Below, in pieces: positions 10,101 to 20,306 of a stretch of DNA of 64,000 nucleotides. The notes beneath the pieces are model-generated. The model was not told the origin of the DNA, did no database searches, and saw nothing but the letters and a program-made list of their open reading frames with translations. A program made the position numbers and the translations under genes. This stretch comes from Fasciolopsis buskii (lineage: Eukaryota; Platyhelminthes; Trematoda; Plagiorchiida; Fasciolidae): positions 46,932-110,931 of the forward strand of contig LUCM01000536.1 in NCBI GenBank assembly GCA_008360955.1, written 5' to 3'. How positions within the stretch are numbered: position 1 is the stretch's first letter; each line of letters begins with the position of its first letter.

Positions 10101-12959
10101 NNNNNNNNNNNNNNNNNNNNNNNNNNNNNNNNNNNNNNNNNNNNNNNNNNNNNNNNNNNNNNNNNNNNNNNNNNNNNNNNNNNNNNNNNNNNNNNNNNNN
10201 NNNNNNNNNNNNNNNNNNNNNNNNNNNNNNNNNNNNNNNNNNNNNNNNNNNNNNNNNNNNNNNNNNNNNNNNNNNNNNNNNNNNNNNNNNNNNNNNNNNN
10301 NNNNNNNNNNNNNNNNNNNNNNNNNNNNNNNNNNNNNNNNNNNNNNNNNNNNNNNNNNNNNNNNNNNNNNNNNNNNNNNNNNNNNNNNNNNNNNNNNNNN
10401 NNNNNNNNNNNNNNNNNNNNNNNNNNNNNNNNNNNNNNNNNNNNNNNNNNNNNNNNNNNNNNNNNNNNNNNNNNNNNNNNNNNNNNNNNNNNNNNNNNNN
10501 NNNNNNNNNNNNNNNNNNNNNNNNNNNNNNNNNNNNNNNNNNNNNNNNNNNNNNNNNNNNNNNNNNNNNNNNNNNNNNNNNNNNNNNNNNNNNNNNNNNN
10601 NNNNNNNNNNNNNNNNNNNNNNNNNNNNNNNNNNNNNNNNNNNNNNNNNNNNNNNNNNNNNNNNNNNNNNNNNNNNNNNNNNNNNNNNNNNNNNNNNNNN
10701 NNNNNNNNNNNNNNNNNNNNNNNNNNNNNNNNNNNNNNNNNNNNNNNNNNNNNNNNNNNNNNNNNNNNNNNNNNNNNACGATCAACTGATACACCCGTTG
10801 TCGGAACGCTAGATACAATCCCTCCAACTGATGACACACTATCCACCGTCACCGTCTGACTCACTCCGCTCTTCGCCTCCAACAACACATGTTGCGATGC
10901 ATCAACCGTTCGCATCCCAAACATATCCGCTTGCACACTGACCGATCCCGTCTTCAACACTTTCGGAACAGATGCTTGCTCCTGTGATTCAATTGACAGT
11001 TGCGTTCCTTTTTCTGCTATTTCTTTCACTGGGAAATCGTATGATTTTCCGCAGTATTTGCACCAACTTGTTTTCTGCGTGGTACACTCGTCTTCAGGTG
11101 ATTCTTCTCTGATCTGGTCTTTTACTATCGTCGATTTGGACGCTGTCACCTCTTGCTCTATGTGTGTTTTTTCTGTTTCTTTTTCAGATTGTTCCGTCAT
11201 GTACTGACTCGTTGCCTGCACCATTTGCGATGTTCCTCGTTGTAAACCCAACAATGTTGCTCGAGTCGTTTCCTCGGTTTTTCGTGTTTCTCGCTCATAG
11301 TGGTCAATATCCGACTGTGATGCTTTTCCTGGAATGATCTGCACTTCCGTCGAGTATATCCGCTCCTGCATCCGCGTAAGTTCACTTTGCAAAATCTCTT
11401 TTTCTTGGATGATGCTCTGTATGTATTCGTTTGTTTCTTTGATCATTCTCTGCTGCACTATTTCAGTTATGAGTTCTTCCATTGCTGAATCGAGGACTTC
11501 GTTAGTCAATTGTGCAGCCATTTGTTCTGACTGCGTGCCTAGTCTGATGCTGAAATACTCGCGATACGATGACAATGGGAAATCCGTGATCACTTCACGT
11601 GTACAGGTTTCTGGTGTAGCCTGAGCGGACTTATCCAGATTGAACGAGAAATCTTTGCGTGTAGCTACTAAAGTAGGTTTTGTTGGTTGAACGATTTCGA
11701 ATCCCGGCTCTATGTCGAAGGGAGTTTGAGTGGCCATTGTAACGCTCCTAACGAAACGAGAAAAGCTAGAAGTTTGTAGGGCGCTCGCCACACGGACGTC
11801 CACGTAGGTACCTCGGTAGATAGGTCTTGCAGTTTGTGCTGAGATTTCTTGTGATATGTCATCCACGGCGTCGGATTGAATAGAATGTGCATGTTGCCAT
11901 TCTTCTATGCCATAGGACTCTCGTTGCGTCTTTGACTCCGACACTTCTACGATATCGGCTTCGCTGATCATTCCCGTTGTGCTATCCAACGGGGTTAGTG
12001 CGACTAGTTCACTCACATCCATGGTCATCAGCCCGACACTTCGTCCGTCGGATAAGGTACCAAGAGTCTGAACACTAATATCAACTTTGTCTGTAACTGC
12101 AGCGGAAATGAACGTTTTTCGAGCCTCACGTCTAATCAAACTTTCATCTTCCTCTTCTTCTTCACGCATCTGCGTGATTCGCCTCACTTTCGATACGGGC
12201 ATTTTGTGGTCCACTTGAACTGCTTTATCAAACTGACCAGTTGAGATGGCCGCTGTACGGTCGTCTGACTGATCTGCCCTTGCCACCTCTATATACACCA
12301 CAGAATAGGTCTTTTCTGAATCGGTTGTGTCAATTCGCTGCCTGCTACGGTACACAGTTCGTCCGGGTGAACGGAGCGGCACATCCGGCTCTAACGTCAT
12401 GCTCATATTCAAACTCTTTGTGCTGACATAACGCGCCTCACCAGACTCTAACTCAGTACTTTCACTCTCCGTAACACCAACGGTCTCACCGATGCCATCA
12501 GCTGAAATTGCCGGAATCCACTTTTGATAGATTTGCCCATCTCGCCATTTAGTGTAAGAGTCTCGTTCCGATTCATACTCGATTCCAACGTCTTCCACAC
12601 TACTGGCTTCTTCACTGGAACCAGCCTCATCCGAATAGCTGTGCTCTCCGTACGTGAAAATTGCCGGCAGCATGTACGTCAGAGAAGGAAATCGGGTTTT
12701 AGCAGTCATTCGGGTATGATATTCTTCTGTGATCAGTTCATGAGAATATTCGCCGGAGCCTGAAATACTATGAGATTCCAAACCAGATTCAGAAACCTCA
12801 GTATCTGATAGCTCTGAACCGGACGATGATCCTAGCAGTTCATCCGAACTGGTCCACGGAGATGGTCGAACTTCTGCAGGTAACCGATTTTCCGTATTCC
12901 ATTCATACAACTGCTTCAGCAATTGGTCTACCTTTTCTCTTTCCCTCTTTGCTACTTCA
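7112..12959 (-). CDS. Giant spectraplakin exon: long disordered region with repeated Q-T motifs
   Basis: This is one uninterrupted minus-strand exon of about 5.85 kb including a 937-N gap, or about 1,950 codons. It opens at acceptor ctgtacag (12962-12960); the first base T completes the AA left by exon 16312, giving Asn. It closes at ag|gtgagc. The first 20 or so residues (EVAKREREKVDQLLKQLYEW) finish a plakin-domain helix. After that the protein is Ser/Thr/Glu-rich and looks disordered. Residues encoded at about 11524-11341 are strongly helical and probably a coiled coil (AMEELITEIVQQRMIKETNE). It carries about 19 short motifs centred on Q (listed in the next entry). Two CxxC knuckles are present: WCKYCGKS near 11065 and RRCPDCGC near 8985. 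The reading frame differs on the two sides of the N gap; this is resolved if the true gap length is a multiple of three. Very large internal exons are known in plakins, but I recognise no database domain here. Confidence 0.85.
7293..12217 (-). other. Array of LC8-like TQT/VQT short motifs inside the giant exon
   Basis: Motifs, with the genomic position of the Q codon: KAVQVDH 12217, ISVQTLG 12070, SAQTARP 11836, ALQTSSF 11776, MATQTPF 11728, KSAQATP 11623, LGTQSEQ 11533, KGTQLSI 11002, VSVQADM 10933; then, after the gap, ANVQSGL 9786, ASVQTSD 9558, IWTQTGA 9354, CATQFSY 8784, VEIQASF 8577, VGVQFTT 8103, NFTQTET 7929, ASTQLDT 7809, LGVQTES 7635, QAVQTSS 7527, IGCQTGI 7293. Most have a small or beta-branched residue before Q and T, S, V or A after it. 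Dynein light chain LC8 binds K-x-T-Q-T and G-I/V-Q-V-D peptides, usually in disordered regions. Binding is an inference; the recurrence of the motif is seen. Confidence 0.5.
9841..10777. other. Assembly gap (937 N) inside the giant exon
   Basis: A run of 937 unknown bases. Coding codons end cleanly at 10778 on the right and start cleanly at 9840 on the left. A continuous exon therefore needs a gap length divisible by three, and 937 is not. The stated size is presumably an estimate. Plus-strand frames that appear to run through it are artefacts of the Ns. Confidence 0.98.
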
Positions 12960-15900
12960 CTGTACAGCGGGAAATGAAAAAATAGAGAGGAAATTTATCC
13001 ATAAGTTAAATAAAATAGTGTGAGCAGACATCTGAAGTGTACGCACCACACATAAACAAGCTGAACCTACTGTACATTGCCCAAAAGATAAATCCTCATC
13101 AGCAAACGACTTTAAGAACATGAAAACCATGTAAGCACCGTAAATACAGGAGACGTCTAAATTCTATCGGTAAATTATTGCTTACTCAGTAACTAAGCCA
13201 CTCAATATTGTCTGATAAATGCAATTTGCCGCAGCCACAGCTCTAGATTTCTGTCCATAAGTGAACTAAACCATCGACTTACTGAACAGTTCAGGAATTT
13301 CTCCTTCTCACCATCCGAAGCAGAAATCGACTATCATTTTTTACGACCTGGTTAGTGAATGAGTGTAGTGGAAGAAGCATGCTCCGTAGTCTCTGGAGCC
13401 CACTACATGCAGGAGAATCGGCAACCACGACACTAAAATTTGGAGTGATATATCACCACATTCGGTCCCAATAGGCCAGGAGTGACAGACTCTTAATCCA
13501 CTCCACCAGTGCCGGTCATCCACCTTCAAGGTAAAGCGCCATTAGTTGTTCCAAACTACTACTCCATTGAACATAACGTGTACATTGAAACCGTCCATTC
13601 TGTAAGAGCTCGTCTGTGAAGCTCATTCAACAGCGGCATTTTGAGTGGCCTTCTGATGCTCATACCGTATTCATCCAGCATTATTCTCAACGAAGGCTGC
13701 AATTAGTAAAATTTAAGTTCACGTTTCAAACAGTTACAAGAAACACGTTGATTCACAGCGGACGTTCCGGAACACTCTCAAGAGACGGCGTAACTCGTGA
13801 TTAAACCCTAACCTAACACATTTTGCAATCAAGTGTTTTTTGAAGACACTTCGATCGACTCCGGACAGTTGCATGTGATCCATCCGATTTCAGATACATA
13901 ATGCTTCTTCATTCTCACTGCGAAATGTATATTGCTCTCTCCGATCCTCAAGCCACCTTCGGTTTTGTTGGCCCAAGTCAGTCGATAGTTGGAAAATACC
14001 AGCGAGTAACGCTTAAAGTCCATTTCCCGGTCAACAATGTCCCATGGTTAAAAGGTCTTGGAAGGTGTTTTAAGAGCCATGCGATAAGGTTAACCAATAG
14101 ACTAATCAGTATTACCTCTTATAAATAGGATACTTTTCTCAACAAACGATTCAAATAGGGTTTTCAAGAAAACCCTGAGCATTATGAATAAAAACATCGC
14201 TGTGCGAAGGCAACATCAAAGACCATTTCCTTTTTTAAGGTCCAAGGGATCCCACAGAGAATTCCCAACAGCAAATCAACACTGTTGAAGAGTCGAAAAC
14301 AGACTTAATGTGCATCTTTGGGGCGGTTTAAGTGTATATCAGCACGCAACCAAAGCCATCATCAGTCTTTCCGTTTTCTATAGTTTTGTTTCTGCCAAGC
14401 AAATCAAGCGGACATTCGACTGGTCCCGAAAAGGTCTGTGATAATTTCATTTCCAGGAGTAACAAAACATGCCGACATTCGAAACTACAGAAAACGTAAA
14501 ATTTATGGTGGGATAAATGAAAATCGTCCGGCTAGAATGCACAGATCCCTTGGTACAAGAATACACTGTCATTTCTTTTCGCTGCACTAATATCGACAAA
14601 GCAAAGTTCCAAAAAAGTCAACAGTTTAATGCATACAAACCAAGCTGAGACGTTCCAGATTTGCAGGCCTGTTCGATCTAGTCATCTCGATTCCCACAGT
14701 TGTCTTGAAACTGGTGCAAATCTAGCGATAAAAACTAATTATTTTGTCTACTGCAACCATATGCAGTCCAGTGATATCACATACTTTCACAGATTAACCT
14801 ACATCATGGGGAAAAAGGAAAAAGCTTTAAAGCCTGGATTAGTCAACCGACCTTCTGCGTTCAATCTGATTCCCTAGCCCCTTACTAATTCGGTTTATAT
14901 GCGATACTCTTCGCAATTCCCCGTGCGCTGCTCGCTTTGAAAAACAGATTGCAAGAATTTACGCGCTATCATAATAAGTTCGAAATAAAGGGCTATACAC
15001 ATTCTGTGTACTCCCATAATAATCGTAACAATGCGGTGGAATGCTACTTTGGAATAAGCCACCATATTTAGACACATTCGTGTACCTTAAGCATCTAGTA
15101 GATCCCATTGAAAATCATTTGGATGAAGAAAAAGTAAGAATAAGTCTGAAAGCATCAAGATCCTTCCTAGTGTTCTCAGGTTCATAAGCTAAGCTTCTTA
15201 GATCTCGACTGCACGACCGAGACCATCGATCAGATTTTACAATCTTTTACCATGTCGCGAGTTGAAAATTTCTACCAGCTGGTCTATGGCTTCACCCATT
15301 TACCGACTTACTAGATAATGGCAATCGGTGTATAGATGTGGCGCTTACAGGAAAACTATGCGTCAAAAACCATGACCTAGTCATCTAAAATCTGGTCATT
15401 AACAAGGCTAAACACGCTCATAAGTGGTCTGACAAAATCAAGACCGACTAGATCAACTTAGCAATTACCTCACTGAACAAAACCACAGTGGACAGTCAGC
15501 CATCACTGATGAACAAACTAGGTCCACCAATCGCTTGACAGCAATGGGTTCAAAACCAACCAAAGCGTTCCAGCTATCCAGTGTTAGCAGTCTCGATCCA
15601 GCCGCGCGGTAACTTGGTTAATCAGAATTCAACGGAAGCGTAAACTAGCTAGCAACCAATTCGTTTCATTCAGACTTTCAGTCATGATCGTTGCCAACTT
15701 TCTTCCATTCGGTTCGTTTATTTTTCCCGATAAAATGAAATCACTATAAGGCTGCAGCTGGGTGGTATTTCCAGAATTAACAGGATAACGTTAATGTCTT
15801 TGAAACTTAAAGCACATGACAAGCCTTGACAATTGACCAATACGGTTTGTTCCCCGCAATATGTTCTGACAAATATTTACACTTCTGTTACTCACAGTGC

Positions 15901-16311
15901 CTTGTTTGTCTAAGCTCCCTTCTTCTATCATTCGATTGTATGTCAAATAAAACCTAAATCCTAGGCATCCCTATTCTGTTAATGTCGGCTGACCAGATCA
16001 CTGAAATCGGACACATTCTAACGCACTCAACCAACAGCACAGAGGGTGTCTACACCTCTTTTATGGAAGACGATCACTTTCATCAACAGTCTGACTGTTG
16101 AAGTGCGTACACGTGAACTGTAGTGGACTAAGAGATAATAGTTTTACTCTATACTGAAGCTCAGAACGAATCGAAGGGCTGATGATCTACCGCAGCACAT
16201 CGTATCTTATCCGAAACAACAACGGCACTAAACAAATGATAACAATGTACGGAAATAATATCCACATATTAACGACTGTTGGACGCAGTCATTTACCCGC
16301 TGAAAACTTAC
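12960..16311 (-). other. Intron upstream of the giant exon
   Basis: The donor is gaa|gtaagt at 16311 and the acceptor cag ends at 12960. About 3.35 kb, with no host exon, recognisable mobile-element domain or strong repeat seen. A 200-bp stretch near 13340-13545 has coding-like texture on the minus strand but no motif I can name. Confidence 0.65.
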
Positions 16312-16416
16312 TTCAGAACCGTTATTGTCTCGGTGATTTTATAACTCTCCGAGCGTAGCTCATCCAGGTGCTTCTGACTCACTTGGTAACCGCTGGTAAT
16401 CTGCTCTTCGTATTTT
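16312..16416 (-). CDS. Spectraplakin exon, plakin-domain helix
   Basis: 105 bp: one base finishing a codon, 34 codons, then AA. The acceptor is aaccaacag and the donor gtaagt. The translation begins KYEEQITSGYQVSQKHLDEL and ends KITETITVL, a charged amphipathic helix. Joined to the giant exon it reads TVLNEVAKREREKVDQLLKQ. The pattern and order match the end of the dystonin/plectin plakin domain, where a helix ending in a leucine-rich 'K-L-Y-E' segment follows the last spectrin-like repeat. Its start phase (needs two bases) does not fit the previous exon found (22917, phase 0), so an exon between them is missing. Confidence 0.75.
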
Positions 16417-17389
16417 CTGTTGGTTTGCATATGAATCTATTCCGGAAGTTAGTCACAGAAGAAAAAGTGTTCAAAATTGTCAGATGAGTTCTTCATATGA
16501 GAGTGATAACATATTGTACATTTTTTGTGCATACAGAATCAACTTTTGGATCGAAGCACGAAATGATATCGGAAAAGTATGCCCAGTACTTACAATCCGA
16601 ATTTTACAACTCCGTATCTCGATTCGGGGCAACGAAGAAAGGACTACGTCTTGAACATTGCTTTCCCTATTGAAAGATTCTCTAATTTTACATGTAACTC
16701 ATTCTAGCTAGAACTTACAACAAGTTATCATATCACAACAGCCTATGATTGCAGTTTGCGAGCACTCGGCAACCATTTACGAACCACAATGGCCGTTGGA
16801 AGTGTTGAACAATCGAAATAGACGTCCAAACCACCACCGTGCTAAAGGACAAACCCAGTCAAATCAGGGTGAATCTGGCACTCATTTCCAAACGAGGCTC
16901 GCTACACGCCAGCCGCACATCGTACTGATTGGTTGGGACAAAACAAATGCATAAGGCAATTTCAATTTCATTCAGCCGATCGGAACTCTATGTTCTTCCA
17001 TTTGACCTGAATTTTAAGATTCCATCGAAAATGCATCAGTTAAAAACAGAATGCCAATCCGAAAACCTGCACAATCAGTTGGAGGACCTCGCGTCAATTA
17101 AACCTGACAACGAAGGTTAGGTCCTGAGCAAAACTCCTGGATATCTCATTCATACTTGACCGCATAGAAAAGACAACACTTTAGAGCACTATCAGGCAAT
17201 AAGGAGTTTAAGAAACAATTCGCGAGCTGAAATCTTCCAAATCGGAAAAAGGATCTAATGCAGTAATGATGACCAAAGATACTTATAGTATAGAAATGAA
17301 TCAGATACTGATGAACAAAGGTAAGTCCGAGATAGGCAAAACATCAGACAACAATCAGCACAAACGCCTCCAACAAGTCGGAACTATTG

Positions 17390-18110
17390 GTAAAAATCTG
17401 AAGTGGACTACTCACATTACTGTCTGTGTAAAAACTCTCCGATGGTTGTCATTTCAAATCAGGAAGCTTCGACACTACAGGGTGAAACAAAACATCATCT
17501 CCCGATTTCTATACTAGTGTATTTTTCTAATCCTTCTTTACTGTTCCCTTGTTATTTTTCCAGGTTCAACCAAAATGACTTTAAAATTGTTCGCCGGGGA
17601 CTATCAATCACTAGCCGGGTGTCCTTCGTAGCACTAACTGAATTGTCCCTTAATCTATGTGGTCAACACTTGTCAACATATGAGAAATTTGCTCACAAAA
17701 TTCTTTCTGATCCCACGCATCCTGTGCATAATGATCTTTCAAAGTGTCGCTTTCATATTTCGACACTATCCGATTTTCATTCCTAACCCTCCAGAATCAA
17801 TATCTACAGGAACGCCAGTCCCATAGTTAGCACGAATTTTGACAATCCGTGACCGGGTTTCAGTCGAATTCCTGAGCAACCTGCCCTAATGCGTTATGAT
17901 TATTCCTGAATGAGTTTCTTTATATTCTTTACGGGGCAATGAGTGTGTTTTTATTTTGTTTATTAATTTCTTTTTCCCTTATTTTATTTTTATTCTCACA
18001 TTTTTTGACTGAAATGCGGTATTATTCAGTGTACGCAAAATTCTATACAATACAATACAATACAATACAATACAATACAATACAATACAATACAATACAA
18101 TACAATACAA
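17390..18110 (+). mobile_element. 5'-truncated CR1/Jockey-like LINE, 3' end (copy A)
   Basis: This is homologous to the 3' part of the element at 44600 (shared aatctgaagtggactactca and the following C-terminal ORF2 region, here VCVKTLRWLSFQIRKLRHYR). Frameshifts and stops break the frame near 17517 and later. After the ORF a 3' UTR runs into a (TACAA) tail, as in LINEs that end in short tandem repeats. It is more diverged from the other two copies than they are from each other, so it is older. Confidence 0.7.
18046..18110 (+). repeat. (TACAA)13 tail of the LINE copy
   Basis: Thirteen perfect TACAA units at the 3' end of the CR1-like fragment, ending 20 bp before the Penelope-like fragment. 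Probably the element's own terminal repeat, expanded as a microsatellite. Confidence 0.95.
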
Positions 18111-18129
18111 CAAAACTAAAACAGCCTGC

Positions 18130-18668
18130 ATGAGTGGATCATCAAAATTTCATAGACTGGCTATTTCACTAGAGGGAATCTTGTGTGTGCAGGACTCCCA
18201 ATGTCGTGAGGTGGCACGTTGGTTATTGGATATTCTCGATGACATTCGCGAAGTCCTGACGCCTGATTGCGTAAAAGACCTTTCGAACTTACTAATACGA
18301 AAAAAAATATTCCATCGATGTAGACTCTTATTCTACTTATGTGTCCCTCCGTGAAAGAGTTGACAATTTATGATTTTATCTGCTCGGTAAACATTTCACT
18401 TCCTATTTACAGACTATCTACGAGAAATAATTATTTTAAGCACTCATGATATTTGATCTGATTTTGAAGACATCACACACAAACAGATCGACCGCGTAGC
18501 AATCAGTATCCCTTTAGGTTCAGCAACAGATATGTTTTTCTCAACGAAAGAAACGAAATTGAATGATTGTATTACCAAAGCGGTTTTATACAAACTAAAT
18601 ATTCCGAATACTCTTCTTATTAACGACCCTACAAGTTCTGCAGATGTTTTAAATTACTTTAAACCCTA
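18130..18668 (+). mobile_element. Penelope-like element reverse transcriptase fragment, decayed
   Basis: The first frame (from 18130) reads SSKFHRLAISLEGILCVQDS followed by WLLDILDDIREVLTPDCVKD, typical of the region before the Penelope RT core. After a break, 18463 onward reads FEDITHKQIDRVAISIPLGS, corresponding to the conserved 'Q-x-D-G-V-A-M-G-S-P-L-G' block. It then gives LNDCITKAVLYKL and NDPTSSADVLNYFKP, matching the following YK-R-Y/DD region with the catalytic part lost. No GIY-YIG endonuclease is seen. It is clearly inactive. Confidence 0.6.
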
Positions 18669-18875
18669 TTTGTGAATTATATAATGTTAATAATACAGCA
18701 CTGTTGGTAGATGATGTAATTTGCCTGCCACAGTAAATGGAGTGGTCTGCAACTGTTAGCCAGTAGCCATCGATTATCAAGTTCGCAGCTATTGACGTTC
18801 AGTTCTGTAACAGAGCTTTACACTTTGAAAGTGCAAAACACGTGTTGAAAGGAGATTCCACTATTGCAGATCTGT

Positions 18876-19347
18876 CTACCGCATGTTACACATATTCCGT
18901 ACATTCGAATACACAGGCAGTCGTCTGTGTAATGTAGGTCCAGCCTCATTATTTACCTGGACGACACCCAAATCCTGGAGACTTCCCATGGCATTGCCCA
19001 TTACCTCATCGCCTACGAAATCAAACGAGAATGGTGACTTGAGGCATTCTTGTCGAAAGCCTTTGGTGGTTTCGATCGCATACCACATTTCACTGTATAC
19101 TCTTACACCCCCAAAATTATGCGAATAAATTGATTTCAGTGGATTCACGAAGCTCTAGTACACATTGCCGGTAAACAGCATTGTCTTTCAAATGTAGATC
19201 AAGCGATAATACGTGCAGCATTGCGTATAACTGACGGAGAGTGAAAATCTGGTCGATGTAGCATCGAGTTGATTGAAATTTGGCCCGTTGTTCACGAAAG
19301 CCAGTTGAACTATAGCATCGAAACTCCCTCCTATACGTTTGTCTCAT
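18876..19347 (-). mobile_element. RTE-type LINE reverse transcriptase fragment, decayed
   Basis: Two overlapping minus frames make one broken RT. The first has FREQRAKFQSTRCYIDQIFT, matching the RTE block 'E-Q-x-G-F-R-x-G-x-x-x-I-D-Q-I-F-x-L-R'. The second, from 19148, has LKSIYSHNFGGVRVYSEMW and then GFRQECLKSPFSFDFVGDEV, matching 'G-V-R-Q-G-C-x-L-S-P-F-L-F-x-x-x-x-D'. A frameshift near 19130, a short internal deletion and loss of the YADD box mark it as dead. It is inserted in the same orientation as the host gene. Confidence 0.7.
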
Positions 19348-20285
19348 GTATAGATTTATTGGATGAGTTCTCGCTTGCCTGTGGCCGTGATCAGTATTTA
19401 CTACTAAGCAGAAATGTGTCTGCTAGCTTCACACTGAAATTCCCCCATCCCTAGACTTACAAAAGCAGTATAGCTGGAATGTTGACCGGCGGTTGGGGAC
19501 ATCCAGTAACACGTCCCGGTTTGCCTGCTGCATGTTATATTCGAGCCTAGACAAGAATCACGAACGGAAGTGATCGCATGGACTAGGGGCTGTCAGCACA
19601 AATACGACAAAAGTTTGCGATTCCATTCCCTACAATACTGAAGCATTGGAAGGCGGAGAGATGAATTTCCCATCCTTTCAGTACATGGTCATATGATCAT
19701 ACTCGTAAATTGGGGGTTAGTTGGATTCCTCACGCGGATAAGTGTTATTATGCAAACAACAAATAACGATTGTTAATGGATCACAGGTCAAGACGACCAT
19801 CTTCTTTGGTAGGGAAATATACTGCTATTATTGAGAGCAGCGGCAGTAAAAAAAAGAACCGCTGGAATTCTAGTGACTGCTATGTGAAGACTATTTTATT
19901 GACGTGCTAATGTAACCCTTTCTAACTAATATAACTTTATTCGTTTACTGCAACATCTTATATGGACTAACGAGAATTGTATCATAGATTCGCTCAAAGC
20001 TTACTTGAACTTCCATGAGTATGTGTGGCGTTAGAGTAACAACAAACACCATCTTTGGCAATAGAACTTAGTGATCCACGTCAAAGACATTAAATTGTGT
20101 TTCTAGACTAAATTAGAATGGTCCCCTTAGCGGTCCTGATCCGGAATCCACGGGTTTGTAAGCTCTGCTTCACTGGCATGATTTCCAGTTTTGACAATCA
20201 ACCCTGGCATCTAGATGAATTAGCGAGGGATGATTTTCTCCAATTTCATCTTCCTGCTCAGATGTCATTTTGTACCGGTTTGACT

Positions 20286-20306
20286 ACGCGTGCACAGTGC
20301 ACGCGT
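20286..20306. repeat. Perfect 10-bp inverted repeat with 1-bp spacer
   Basis: The sequence acgcgtgcac-a-gtgcacgcgt is a perfect palindrome around a single A. It is CpG-rich in an A+T-rich intron, and an AT-rich tract follows within 15 bp. Function unknown. Confidence 0.9.

Noticed and set aside
9596..10859. Long plus-strand open frames through the N gap
   Set aside because: They are long only because the Ns contain no stops. The real coding strand here is minus.
16594..16660. Minus-strand block before gtaagt at 16593
   Set aside because: One frame fits the missing phase, but the acceptor lacks a pyrimidine tract and the peptide does not resemble plakins.
18876..19347. Host exons with helical character on the minus strand
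   Set aside because: The motifs are those of an RTE-type reverse transcriptase, and the frame is broken.
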